This document shows positions 32,790 through 44,318 of a stretch of 64,000 nucleotides of DNA, piece by piece. The position numbers were made by a program, and so were the translations under genes. Every line of letters begins with the position of its first letter. The stretch's first letter is position 1. The stretch is from Eutreptiella sp. 'Long Island Sound 2002' (lineage: Eukaryota > Euglenozoa > Euglenophyceae > Eutreptiales > Eutreptiaceae): NCBI GenBank assembly GCA_964036045.1, contig OZ038381.1:158972283-159036282 (forward strand), in the 5' to 3' direction. The notes below the pieces were generated by a model, which was given only the letters and a program-made list of their open reading frames with translations, was not told the DNA's origin and did not search any database.

Positions 32790-32975
32790 TCCCATGGACC
32801 ATGGAAATGGGAATTGCTTGGATTTGCTCCCAATTGCGCTGAGGTCACACGGTGAGTCAATGCCATGTCATCACATGGGGCTCACCCTACCAAGTTGGAT
32901 TCGAACCAGGGGTCTGTCAAAAACAATGCAAAGATGACCAAAGATGACGTGGTCTATGACTATTGAAATAGGGAA
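32790..32975 (-). repeat. tRNA-derived SINE copy
   Basis: On the minus strand a Pol III B-box, GGTTCGAATCC (plus 32897-32907), is preceded by TTTTTGACAGACCCCT. It is followed by a body with CCCATGTGATGACATGGCA, TGACTCA and GACCTCAGCGCA. The same order and much of the same sequence occur inside the gypsy LTRs (46003-46152 and 61868-62017): TTTTTGAGAG, GGTTCAATTCC, CCCATGTGACATGGCAGTGA, CCTCAGCACA. The two share both a tRNA-like head and a non-tRNA body, the definition of a SINE family. Confidence 0.6.
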
Positions 32976-33484
32976 CTTGTCAATGACGATAGAGACAGGG
33001 AGCATCCTGGTAACAAAATGAAGATGAAGAATAGGGAAACAACAGGGGATCTTCGGCACCATCAAAACCACACAGAAACTCCGACTGTGCATGAACACAT
33101 GATCTAGAACGGAGACCACCCACTTTTGAAGGGGGGCGAAGTACTGAGGGTTTTCTGTCAATATATGGGGTTGATTAACAACAGAATAAATGGACAGGGG
33201 TTGCAATCCGCAAAAAAAGAGACCCCCCAGTTTTACTCCATGGACACCAGGAGTGGCCAGGCCCTTCACCCCAATTGCACATGTAATGCTACACCTCGAT
33301 ACTCTGACGCTCAGCGCCCCCTCCCGCCCTCCCCCCCCGATAGGCTTGAAGCGGTTGGGTCCACAATGCCAGGATGTGTGGGTACTGCCGTAACTTCACC
33401 ATCAGATAGCCAAAACCACAGCGGCACACCCATCCAACAAATCATGTACAATCGAGTTGCTGTGTGTGCTTATATAGGAATATC

Positions 33485-33486
<2 letters not shown>
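32976..33486. other. no gene recognised
   Basis: Single-copy-looking sequence with an 8-base C-run at about 33332. Nothing coding that I can support. Confidence 0.4.

Positions 33487-33532
<46 letters not shown>
33487..33532. repeat. (GA)n microsatellite
   Basis: Uninterrupted GA repeat of about 23 units. Confidence 0.98.
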
Positions 33533-33535
<3 letters not shown>

Positions 33536-33549
33536 GGGCAAAGCAGACA

Positions 33550-33700
33550 TGAAGGTCACACCTTGCACAGCAGCCACAATCTGATCCTCAGTAAACCACT
33601 CATCCTCTGCAGGGGCTATCCACGACAGTTTGTGTTGGCCATGCGTCTCCTGTGCCTGAACGAAGTGCGCAGAAAGGGACCGTGTGCATACACTTCGGGG
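33550..33700 (-). CDS. candidate exon, unknown
   Basis: Minus-strand frame encoding FVQAQETHGQHKLSWIAPAE then DEWFTEDQIVAAVQGVTF. Composition looks coding. The 3' side runs into the GA array. No family recognised. Same strand as the signal-peptide exon at 35.1 kb, which would lie upstream of it. Confidence 0.25.
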
Positions 33701-35006
33701 GCTTGGCGTCCCCGGACAAGGACTGGCGGGTTGCGCAACACAGTGAAATGGAAACGAAAACGAAAGGGACCAGATCAAGCACGAGCAGAGGCTGGGTCCC
33801 TGACCTCAATCGTCCGTCAGGGACGCCGTACCGCACCAACACAAAAAGCCGAAAACGGTTTATGTCATAGACGGATAGACTGACGTGAACAGTTGGGTTT
33901 CGTGAGCGCCAGGGCGCATCGGCGGCTCCCCCTTTTGGTTCCCTTGACATGCATACACCAATGGTTGGCGGCGGGCCCGCATTTTCAAGTCGGCCAAGCA
34001 CGCGTTTTGCCTTGTGGTGGGCGCATCCAGCGAGTGTCTAGTAGTCAATTAGAAACCCTTAGCGCTGTGGTGTGATTGCGTGTGGTGCCCATGGCAGCAC
34101 ACCGGAGGTGGAGAACTGCCACGGGACCAGGTCACTGCCGGGTCGCTGGGCCCGAATGTAAGAAGGAGGTCTGCCAGGGACACCGCACAAATGCACCGAC
34201 ACACGAGACGAAGTGGTTTGCGCCTGATGTGACTAGATCGATGTGATGTTAAACAGTGCAGTTTGTGAGCGCGAGGCGGGCTACCGCTTGTGGACTGAGG
34301 CGGGCCGCAACCCTTTCGCCCTGTATGCACGTGATCTGGGGGGGGGGGGGGGGGCAAAAGGTCAGGTTTGCTTCACTGCCATCCGTGCCTACCACATATC
34401 CTCCGCTCAGTTTATTGAGATCCTCTGATTGTGCAGATTACGTGCCTCGCACGTTGTGTTCCGGCCAGTGTCAGAGTCAAGAAATCCTGCCCTGTTCCCT
34501 GCGGTCCCGCTGGGTTGCTGTCGCCTCGATGACAAACCGCCCTATCAGTCACCGCGATCGGCTGTTACGGGCCGTCCTCTATTGGGTTACAGGCGTGCAT
34601 GCCGGCCAGGGGTCACCAGATAGTCGGCACTACTGCTGGCTACGCTCGGCCATGCCGACTACTGTTGTTGCTGTGGTCCTTGGGCTTATGGGCCTGGTGG
34701 GTACAGGCTAGTGTGGAGTTAGTCAAGACATACAACACACAGTGGGGCGGGGGAGTGGGCGGGGGGTGTCCCCCCAACTCGGGAAGACAACAACAGGAAC
34801 ACCCATTAGGACCTGTGGATTGACCGGGATGGACTACCCATCGCTGTCAGTGAACCACAACGCTCCGCTGGGTGACCGCTAACCTCTTCGGTTGCTCTCT
34901 GACAGGGAGGGGGGCTCAAGGGAAAACAAGGACTGCTGTGATCAAGGAATCATCAGCTGCAGGACTCAGCCCATAGGGAGCTGGCAGAGCTACAATGCAG
35001 ACACAC
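33701..35006. other. no gene recognised; G17 run
   Basis: G17 run at 34338-34354. Mixed sequence otherwise, with no domain-bearing frame on either strand. Confidence 0.4.
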
Positions 35007-35141
35007 CTGCTCCAGAGCAGAGACGACCTCGCGATAGAAGCCACAGTTCGAGTTCTGTGGAGTATCGATCACAAAGAAGACGTCGGAGCCCACAGGAGCA
35101 TATTGCAGCAGCAGCACCGCCAGAAACGTCCAAAGACGCAT
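35007..35141 (-). CDS. candidate first exon with signal peptide
   Basis: Minus-strand ATG at 35141 begins MRLWTFLAVLLLQYAPVGSD: a basic n-region, a leucine-rich hydrophobic core and a small-residue cleavage zone, which is a good secretory signal. It continues VFFVIDTPQNSNCGFYREVV SALEQ. The frame is exactly 45 codons to a CAG/GTGTGT donor at 35007/35006, so the exon would end in phase 0. No following exon is certain (33550-33700 is possible). The mature protein is unidentified. Confidence 0.35.
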
Positions 35142-35399
35142 GTGCTGCAGACAGAGGTAGTGTGTGAGTGGAGGCTGTGCCACACCCCATGTCTCCTGGG
35201 CACTGGCACCGGGTTAAACCCTCCATGACCCCAAACGCTTGGCGCACTCTTCCAAAATCCTTCAAATGTTGAGTGTTTTGTCGTCAGCAGCTTCTTTTCC
35301 TTTTTGTATTCTGGCCCTAGATGGGGTTAAGCATGGCACAAGGCACACTTGACAGGCGCGGCAAAGGCCAATAGCAATGTACATTCCAAGTTTTGTGAG

Positions 35400-35660
35400 C
35401 ATAGATTTCACTCACGTGAAGCCGGGCGTGCACCTGCAGATTCTGTCAGACTGTAACTTCCTGGGCCACTACACCCTATTTTACGTGTTTAATGCATCGG
35501 AAGTGGTCCACACATGACGGTCAAGTACTTGGGAGTTTTGCTGGTAAATATTCAGCCCTCAGATCTGTATGCACCAGCAGTTGCAACAATGATGCCGCGA
35601 GCGAAGACACTTTGTGTACTGGATGAAAAGGCCTCTTTATTTTCTCTGGGTGGCACACCG
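35400..35660 (+). pseudogene. LINE reverse transcriptase fragment
   Basis: The plus strand encodes VKYLGVLLVNIQPSDLYAPA then VATMMPRAKTL. This corresponds to SSYKYLGVKLGYVSPEEAFAP in the RT thumb of the minus-strand LINE at 43.1-43.2 kb. No catalytic part remains. An old, short, separate LINE scrap. Confidence 0.45.
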
Positions 35661-38600
35661 GCCAGGGTGCACAGCCAGCATAACCCATGAGGTCCGGTCC
35701 CAAGGTGGGGAGGACTGGAATGGTCTCAGAAACCCCTCCATTTGAGGTGCCTAAAGCAGGGGGCAGTGAAGAGGTGGATAGAACCTACTATAACGCAAGG
35801 CGCTAGCAGTGGACTCAGAAAGGTGCAAATATGATAGTAGGGAAAAGCTTGATGTTTGTGCTGTGTGTTGTCATAAGCACAACAGCCAAGGGGGGAGGGT
35901 TCTCAGAAATCGGATAACATACGCCCTCCACCAAGTTTTTAAGGGGTGGGGCGTTATTGGGGGGAAGGGGGAGTGGGTTTTCGATGCGCAGGGGTATAGT
36001 TGAGCGGATTCGCAAAAAGCTTACTGGTGGTGGTGCACACAAACATGAGGGCAAGGCAACATTGGCACTCACCCCAGCCACAGGGCAGGGCAGACCCCAG
36101 ACTGTTGGTAGAAACCATTCTTGCATCTCAGTGCTCTCGTGAGCTGCTGAAAAATACACATGCATCTTTCTCATTGGCAACAACCGCCCTTATTAACTCT
36201 CAGGGTTTCATTGCATCCGACGCCACCGTCATGCCCCGCCATGATGGTGGAAAGGAAAAGAATTTGGGTTGTTGTTGTGCCCATGACAATTTGAGATTCA
36301 AAAAGGGCACTAAGAATAAATGCATAGGGTTTTGGTCTGGCGGGTTGGCCAGCATCAGACCAAAGATAGCTCCTTGCGACACTTTCTAGGGAATGCCCTA
36401 AGAGGGCGCTTGTGCACAGTGCGCACATTACAGGGATAAATTGGGGATTTTTTTGCTACCCCCCCCCCCTTTGTCGTTCCCCCCCCAGGGAAGACGGTCC
36501 CCCACCACCCCCTGGGGGATGGTCACCAAGTGATGGCCCCCCACCCCCCCCTGGGGGACCACACCCCCACCGTGCACGCACATTTGCAGGCACAAAAATT
36601 GCAGCATAAAACGAAAGAATTCAGCATAGGATGCGTTCAAAGGGCTGCCAATGTACGGAGACCTACTCCTTGACCGGCTCGGTGTAAAATTTCTTGGTCC
36701 TGCTCCACTTCACCTTGAACTCTTACACATGCTCACCACTTTCCCCTGGAATGCTTTGAGCAGCACTCTTGGGTGGTGGTTTTGCCTTCTTGGTAGGAGG
36801 CTTGGCAGGCGCAAGCAGATTTTTGGGAACCCATTTTAAGGGATGCAAGTGGTAGTGCCCCACAACAGAGTCACCCACACAACAACACAATGAGCCACAA
36901 CGAAAAATTTTGGGTTGACCAAGTGACGGTCCCCCCCCCCCCCCCCCCGGGGAACGACAAGGGGTGGGGAACAACAAGGGGAGGGGGTACCATTGACAAT
37001 ATTCTTGCCTCTGTGGACCATACTACACCCCCACAATGTTGCACAGCCTGATGTTTTTGACGCCAACCCACAGTCATGGGCGGAACCCATCCAAATATCT
37101 CGAATGACCTTCCAATGCCATAGAGGGGCAAATCGGTCGAACGGTAGTGTTGCGCTCGTTCTCGTTCTGATGGGAGTGTGCCGTAGTCTTCGGAGCGTGC
37201 CCTCTTTTGGGCCTCGGCTTTGATGTTGAGCGTGAAGGCGATCTGCCCCGTGAGGGTGAATGTCCCAACCCTGGTGCAAACCGCGAATGTGACATCCGCT
37301 ATGCCGGTAGAGATGGACTACTGGTGGTCAAAGCACAGGGGGACCGTGCCGGCTGGCTTGCCGCGCGTGGTTGCAACACCGACGTAGCTAGCGTATTCCA
37401 CTGCTGCGATGGCGGGGGATTGCGCCGCTTAGCCTCTAGCGGTGCGAGGAGACTACGGCCGGGTTGACTTGGAGAGGGTGGCGGTGATGGTGACCGCACC
37501 CGGTACTCCCTATGCTCATTGTTGTTGATACTAGGCACTGCTATGCAACTTGGGTACTGTACTGTACAAACAAACATCCCCAACATCCCCAACATGGGAA
37601 GCAATCAAAAATGGCTGTGTAGCCCTTGCACTCTTGGGGTCCCGAGAGACCGTGCACTCTCAAGGACCCCAAAATGGGGGGGGGGGGGATGGGGAGGCCT
37701 GGCGACAGAACACCTGCCTTCCCGGGACCCGCAAAAAGGGGTAGGCACCTTGGGCACCATGCCTGCTACTTCTCCATCCGGAAAAGGGACAGAAACAAGG
37801 AATGATCTTGTTCAAGCGGTCCGCATGCAGCCTGGAGATGTGTCTGTCCCCTGTGGTCCTGGGATCCTTCTACTGGAGGGATTTTGTGACGCCCTCTACT
37901 CTTCCGAAAGGCGTCACACGAATACAACAACACACTGTGATGTGACCCTTGACCTGTCAAGCAGAACTTGCTTGGAGCCCTGCAAATAAGAGGAGAAGAG
38001 CCCTTCCTGATACAATGCAACAAACCCACAACAGGTTGCACATACCCGGCAAACACCCGGCAAAAAGAGTTGACATCATTCCGCCGTTTCGGCCCTGGGG
38101 CTTTTCTCAGTTCTGATCCACAAGCAGGCCGCACGAACTTGTACCCCTCCCGCACAAAAGAGCATTGGTTGGATCAAAGAAGGAACATGAGCAGGCTATT
38201 GCTTAGTGACCTTGGGGTGGGGTGGGGGAGATTTGGGCCTCGGCCAGGGCTCAGCTACACCCCCACCCACCCATCCACCTCCACGCCCAAGTAAACGGTG
38301 GGGCCGGTGACCTTGCTGTGCTGTGGGGGCCCGAATGGCACCTGGCCATTGCGAACAGACCGGAGAAGGGGGTTCCGGCAGCTGGAGGGGGCTCTGTCTG
38401 CTTAATGTTGCCCGAGAAATGGTGTGTAGAGGGCCTCGGTCATTGCCCAACAAACGGCACTCATTTGGGGCCTTGGTCGCCTCCCCCTTTCCTCCCCCCT
38501 CTCATCTTTGCACCCTGGTGCCCTATTGCCCCGCAGCACCCACAGTGCATTGCCCCTAGTTGAGCCCGGGAGTAGCCTGGGGTGCTGCAGAGCAAGTGAG

Positions 38601-39082
38601 GCACTGAGACAGGGAGCATGTACATCAGTAGATCTCTCCCTTCCTCTCCTCCGCCTATGGTGGGCAACTTTAGGCAGGCCCCCCCCCCCCCCCGAGAGCC
38701 GTAGGATGACAAGGCAACTTGAAGCACCAGGGCCCCTTCTGGGTGCCAACGAGCACAATAAGAGGGCAGAGCCTGAATCTTGCGGGTCAGCTACACCAAC
38801 AGGCACCCCGAATTCAAGAAGCTTTGCTGGCAGGGACCATAAGCAATCAGAGCTTCAGCGCCTGTGTCCCAGGGAGCCGCCCCCTGCAAGCTTACACCAT
38901 CCATCCATCCATCCATCCATCCACCCACCCACCCACCCACCCACCCAACCCTACGGGGGTTTGTGCCCTCCGCGGACAGTGACATGCAAGCAGCCCCCAT
39001 TGGCTGTAGTTCAGAGAAGGGTATGAAGATGTGCAAAGGCAAGGAAAGACCAAAGGGGTGCGGAATTGGACCACCAAACCAA
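35661..39082. other. long stretch without a recognisable gene
   Basis: Contains C-rich blocks at about 36459-36560 and a C18 run at 36931-36948. Around both, GTCGTTCCCC / GGGGAACGAC and CCAAGTGAYGG appear in opposite orientation, so a decayed inverted repeat (about 36470 with 36970) is possible. A G10 run lies near 37678, a C15 run at 38679-38693, and (ATCC)n/(ACCC)n at 38898-38948. Frames of 100-150 codons occur on both strands without motifs. Confidence 0.45.
38898..38948. repeat. (ATCC)n then (ACCC)n microsatellite
   Basis: Six or so CATC units run directly into six CACC units. Confidence 0.97.
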
Positions 39083-39202
39083 CCTTCAAAAAATCGTCCC
39101 GGGGGTCTCCCACCTTAGTACCCCCAAGAATTGGAGCAACTCCAGCTTAACTTCTGAAATCGGACAGGGTCATGGGCACTCCCCACAGTAGTGCTAAATT
39201 TT
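39083..39202 (-). ncRNA. 5S rRNA-like sequence (pseudogene or 5S-derived SINE)
   Basis: The minus strand contains GATTTCAGAAGTTAAGCTGG and, 30 bases on, GGTACTAAGGTGGGAGACC. These match the 5S rRNA internal promoter (box A AAGYTAAGC and box C region TACTnGGATGGGAGACC) in order and spacing. A T6 run follows shortly after. The 5' arm (CACTACTGTGGGGAGTG) and the 3' end do not pair as expected, so a working 5S gene is unlikely. End points are estimated from the usual 120-nt length. Confidence 0.55.
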
Positions 39203-40035
39203 ACAAATATAGGTTGAGGGACCCATATAGTCGTGGTTTCGAAATCTCAGAACCCTTCACAAACCCAAGACCCAACAAAAGCCCACCCCCACCCCCTACG
39301 GGGAGGCAGGGTGCCTGGTGCCCCAATGTTGGAATTTCGGGCCAACCCACCCACCCACCAACCCATCTCCGTACCCCCCCCCCCTTTAGGCGGGGTCTGC
39401 CCACCCAGCAATAGCCTGATGAGTATGCCATGCACTTGATTTGTAACCACAACTCGAGAAGGTGCGGCCAGTGAGTGTGCACTAAGTCGCGTGTGCCAAT
39501 CCTGCCCTGTGAACACCAAGTGTGAAGGAGAGGGTGTCCGCCATGTTTTCCGCAATTGCCTTGCCCTACTGCACTGTTTGTGAACTACAACCCAAAAACT
39601 TGAGATATGTCCCTCCCCCCCTGGCTCAATCATCGTTGGTAACAGATACTGGATGCCCCCGCCCAGGCAATTCTAGCCAATGTTCCAAGAGTCAGCACAA
39701 AATCAAACTGCTATGCTACATCCAGTTGCTAAGATACAACATGATACAGACAACATAAGACTTGCGTAGCACTGAAGAGGACCTTCATGAACCTGACAAC
39801 ATAGCTGACAAAACGTGTGCACAATAGGACCTGCAATAAAACTCGTGATACCTGGCACACCGCATGTACCTAATAGCAGGCAAGCAAAGCAGGTGGCACC
39901 CGACAAGCCAATGGGAGGGTGTGGCGACATCGTCCATAGATATCTCCCTCTCGTAGGCCACTTTGTTTTTTCCTTATGCCCTTTCCTTACGTTTCTGGAC
40001 TCAACAGGTGCCCACGGTTGACAGCCGTGAACAGG
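39203..40035. other. no gene recognised
   Basis: A C10 run near 39376 and CCCACC repeats. Nothing coding that I can support. Confidence 0.4.
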
Positions 40036-40650
40036 TTATGTTCACCAGTTACGAGCCCCAGGATTTGAACCTAACTCCAGGAACCTATAGGGTGGGGTGA
40101 CTGTCCACTAGAGTGCCACGACGATAGCGTTTGTATGTGCCCATCTGCATCCCCCACAAAAGAACAGTTAGAGAGTTTTGTCTCGAGTGAGAAAATAAGA
40201 GCGGGGCCGTTGGCGCCGTTACCTCCACGGCGGGCATCGAACCTACGCCCTCCGGGACGAAGCCCCCGTGCACTACCGATGTGGTATAAAAACCCATAAC
40301 CAAGACCACCAGCTGATAATGAAGCAGAACACTACCGGTGCCAAGTGCATGCCCTCTACCTACATACCAAGAACAACAGCTGTTCATGGGGCGGCCGGCA
40401 CCGTCGCCTCCATGGTTCGCGACGGGCCGCGAAGACGGAGCGCACTGCGGGGCCGGGCCCCCGTGCACTTTTAGGTATGCTCGTATCGCCGTGCAAACAT
40501 GACTAAACACATTGCCTTGATACTTAGTATGCGAAAAATGATGACTCGTGAATGGACCGTTCGGTGGATCCATATCCTCACCGGGGTTCGAACCACCCCC
40601 CGTGGGATTGGGGACGAGTGCATTACCGACTACACCAAGGAATCTACATA
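40036..40650 (-). repeat. cluster of four tRNA-like sequences
   Basis: On the minus strand, B-box-like sequences GGTTCAAATCC (plus 40061-40071), GGTTCGATGCC (40233-40243) and GGTTCGAACCC (40583-40593) each follow an A-box-like TAGTGGACAG, CGGTAGTGC or TGTAGTCGGTAATGC at tRNA spacing. A fourth, weaker copy at about 40390-40480 shares GTGCACGGGGGC and GAGGCGACGG with the second. None forms a full cloverleaf: acceptor or T-stem pairs fail. I read them as tRNA-derived SINE heads, not tRNA genes. Confidence 0.5.
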
Positions 40651-41149
40651 CTTCTACGGTAGGGGGGAGCCATATCTCAGGCAGGGAAACACTAGGAAAA
40701 ATTGAATGTGAAGGCAAAGGACACTACTCGCTGCACGAGGTCGAGGGGCTGCGGCTGGCGTTTCTATGGCGGAACAGCCTTCGTGCTAGGGGGTGGGGTT
40801 GTCTCCCCGGGGGGGTCCCCCTTTCACTGCAAGAGGTGGAGGGCTGGCGTGCCTTAGGGGAGGAGAAGTAAGAGTCAGACCGTGTGGGGGATGGGGTCTG
40901 TAGGAAAGTCAAAACAGAATGCGCCGGGGAGAGGCAGTCCACCTCATCAGGCATGCACTGTAAGCCTAGATCACTCAGACATGGAGGGGGAGATGACGGT
41001 ATCACAGAGGGCAGCGCGTCGCTGTGACCGTTGGGGTCTGCGGCACCATCAAAGTCAAGGGCAAGGGGCCTAATTGGAGATAATTCCCGAGCTAGCAGTT
41101 TGGGCTTCTCCGCCGTTCTGTGAGGGGTGCAAGTGTGGTGTTGACGGCG

Positions 41150-43323
41150 GCCATGTGGTGTGCCCTTTACCGGATACAGGGGGTTGACAATTCGACCCTG
41201 GTTGGCCAGGGTGTTGGCCCGTTCGTTACCCATGACATTTATATGCGAGGGCACCTTTACCCATTTCACTTCCTGGAAGGTGTCTTCAAGAACAGAAGGA
41301 CCTCCTCCCAAAGGGGGACATTGGAAACAGGGCCGGAGGAGCCCCTCCAGCCGTTGATTTTCCATCATCTTGCTGCCCCCTTCACTCCAAGTAGCACATA
41401 CTCCGAATCAGCACAAAGCGCTATTTTGGGAGGTCCGCATGGCGTTGCAAAGCCACCAGTGCAGCAAGTAGCTCCACCGAGTTAATCGTCTGCTTCATAT
41501 GAAGGGGGACAAAATCAGCCACCTCGACCCCTGCCGCTAAATAGACCCGTACCCTCCTACCCAGCCAACAGTGGGAAATTGCTCCGAGGAGCCATCCGTG
41601 AAGATGAGCAAAAAACCTTCACTTTCCAGTTTCTCCAAGTGTTTGTTTAGCTTGTCCAGGGACCTCAACTTACGTTCTAAGCGCCGTGCCGCCCGCAGCT
41701 GCGCTCTGGAGGGTGGTGGCGTGGGTGGTATGGCATTGAGAGAAGGGTAAGCTACTGGTGTGTCTGAAGCTGATGAAAGCACAACATCAATGAACGCAGA
41801 CAGCGTTTTGGGGGATAACACCCAGACCTTAACCTGCTGCCAAACAGATAGTCGCTTCACCCACCGAGTGAGGAAGGCCGACGTGGAAACGTGAAAATGC
41901 GTCTTGCGTAAAGCACAACGAAGGTCCCAATTCACTTTGATGGCTGACCAAGCCAACAACCCCGGGGGGATGCCCAGCGCCGTGTCCGGGGCTTTGATTA
42001 GGAGGTCTCGAACCGAGGAACAGGGGCCCGCACTTGTTTCATAGTGGTGGAAGCACCGGTCAATAATTGTGAAAGCTCTAAGCAGAAATTTGCAGTCAAA
42101 GCAAGCATGGTCTATAGTCTCCTGTTTGTTATCCAGAGGGCAGAGGGTGTCGGCGGGCTCCCACTTGTTCTGGCGCATCTCTACTGCAAGCTTACGCCAG
42201 AGGGCAACCCTAACAAAATCTTTGTCTTGATCCCGCAGTGGGGATTTTACTAGGGCTTCCCACACCGATGATTCCTGCCGCCGTTGTATCTCCTTTGGGT
42301 ACGTGAGGGCTGCCAGGGCCGTGCCAACATGCCACTCCGCAAGCAGTATAGAGAAACAAACAGCGGGGTGTGTTGCCTGGGCATCAAATTCATACATTCC
42401 TGTGGCCAACTGACCTATGGTATCACGATAAACTGCCCGCCAAGTGGGGGCGATTAAACTCAAATTGGAGTCATCCTCCAGCAGCTGACCCACCGTGAGT
42501 ACACTACAGCGAATCAAAGAGGGGCAGGAGTATGAGTGGAAATGTTTATTGTGAAAAATCAGATTATGCCAGAGAGGCATATCGTAGGGTAGTTCGCTAG
42601 GAATGGAAATAGTCAGCCGTTGGCGTAGCTGGGTGAAGGCTTTTGCACTAAATGCCATGTAAGGCAGAGACTCCCAAGGAATGTTGACGTCCATTTGAAA
42701 AAAGGGGAGGGTCAATGGGGAGACCGCAATGCCGCATGGCATAGCCCATCGGTCGAAGTCTTCGCGAATCCTGGGTGGGACGGTGTGAGACTGCACGGTC
42801 CCTTGAACAAACAACGCTGAGTGATGCCATAGTAGAAAATCACGTGGCATAGCTAGTCCCATTCCCCCTTCTTGTTCTGGGAGGGCAAGGGCTTCGTGCG
42901 TGAGGCCCCAAGTACTGAGGCCCAACGCGATGTTGTAGATGACTTTTAAGGAGTCAATGACTTGCTTAACCGCATAAATCACCTGGAGGGGTACACCAGG
43001 ACGGGGCGAATCCATAGCTTTAAAAGGAAAACCCGTTCGCGGAGAGTTAGCTTCCAGTGTTGCATGGATAGGGCTCTGCCCATCGCCTTCTGCATGGCAG
43101 GGGCAAAAGCCTCCTCAGGGGACACGTAACCTAGCTTTACCCCCAGGTATTTGTAGGAGGAACACACTTTGATGTTAGTGCAACTAAAAAGAGATTTCGC
43201 TGCATCGTCCCAAATGCCTGCCAGCAAAATCCCTGATTTGTCTAAATTGATGTGTAGGCCCGAAAAGATAGAAAAACGTTCAAGCAAATCAAGGCACTGA
43301 AGCAGCAGTGTGGCCGCCATCAT
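41150..43323 (-). pseudogene. LINE thumb, zinc-binding region and RNase H
   Basis: Frame 43323-42979 encodes SGLHINLDKSGILLAG and SSYKYLGVKLGYVSP (RT thumb). Frame 43015-41537 continues with helices to CPLDNKQETIDHACFDC at about 42090-42150, the zf-RVT-type knuckle, and ends at LIFTDGSSE (RNase H first Asp, about 41600). After a frameshift come NSVELLAAL (Glu), CADSEYVLLGV (third Asp) and, in the 41368-40724 frame, VKVPSHINVMGNERANTLAN (His). All four RNase H catalytic positions are thus present in broken frames. The C-terminal tail contains two diverged copies of an RLFRHRNA/SPSTSCSE-type sequence. Confidence 0.75.
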
Positions 43324-44312
43324 CTGGGGGGGGGGGGCGTGATAATGATGAGCAGATCATCTGCGTACAGCAAGATCTCAATGCAAGAATTCACGTCTGA
43401 CAAATAGACTGCAACACGGGAAATTAAGAGGGCAACCGGAGTCGGGGACAGGGGGCAGCCCTGCCGGATTCCCGAGGTCGGATGAATTCGCTGGTCCGGT
43501 CGAAACGAATCATGTACAATCAGCGCCATGGGGGCATGAAACAAGAGAATCAGTACGTTGATGAGGTACTGCGGGAGCCCCATGAGGGTGAAAAAGGATG
43601 CTGTGTATTCGTGGGAGACAGAATTGTAAGCCTTGCTAAAGTCAACCGGGCACATAAGGCCTTGTGTCATCGAAGACAAGGAGCAAACAACATTCCATAA
43701 ATGGTCAAAAATATATCTGCCTTTCAAAAAGCCCCTTTGTTGCACCGGCGTCAAAGCCGCAATGAAATCCTGAAGGTGTAGTGAAACGCACGCTGCGAAC
43801 CATTTATGAAATGTGTTTTGGAGAACCAAGGGCCTCAGTTCCCGCACCGTCACCGTCCCTCTGGCTTTCGGGATCACATTAAGGAGGGCCAGGGACCACG
43901 TATCAGAAATAGTCTCACTGGTGTATAAACTGGATATAATATCAAACATTACAGGAACAAACGTACCGGCGAAAGACGTGTATACCGCACAGGGAATGCC
44001 GTCGAACCCGGACAACGTGTCATTCAGGTTAGACTGCGCTGCATGCACCAAATCCTTAGACAGAGGTTTGATGAGGGCCTTAGCCATCACAGCAATATCT
44101 TTTCCTTGAAAAAACTTGTGTAGATAGGTAGTGCATTGATCCAGTGGGGGGCTTGTGACTGGCGTGGTCTGCTGCCAAAAATTTGCAATTTCTGTGCAAA
44201 TGGCATCCGGATCTGTAACTACCACACCAAATTTATTTCTAAGCTGCTGGAGTTTGCGCTTGTTTTGCAACTGTTTGACAAGCCTCCATACCTCGTGAGT
44301 TTTCCGCTTCAA
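43320..44312 (-). pseudogene. LINE reverse transcriptase core
   Basis: 330-codon frame. Motifs: LSGFDGIPCAVY (block 1), IPKARGTVTVRELRPLVL (block 2), PVDFSKAYNSV (motif A Asp), SGIRQGCPLSP (motif B) and LLYADDLLIII (motif C, catalytic pair, about 43345-43372). The frame is lost immediately after motif C at a run of 12 C on the coding strand. 10 or 13 would bring the following thumb frame (MMAATLLLQCLDLLERF) into phase. The upstream linker PLKRKTHEVWRLVKQL continues the endonuclease-RT linker once the 44319-45014 insertion is removed. Confidence 0.85.
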
Positions 44313-44318
44313 GGGGGG

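Noticed and set aside
40036-40650. Four tRNA genes
   Set aside because: B-boxes are good, but acceptor and T-stems fail to pair in each; no anticodon can be assigned safely.
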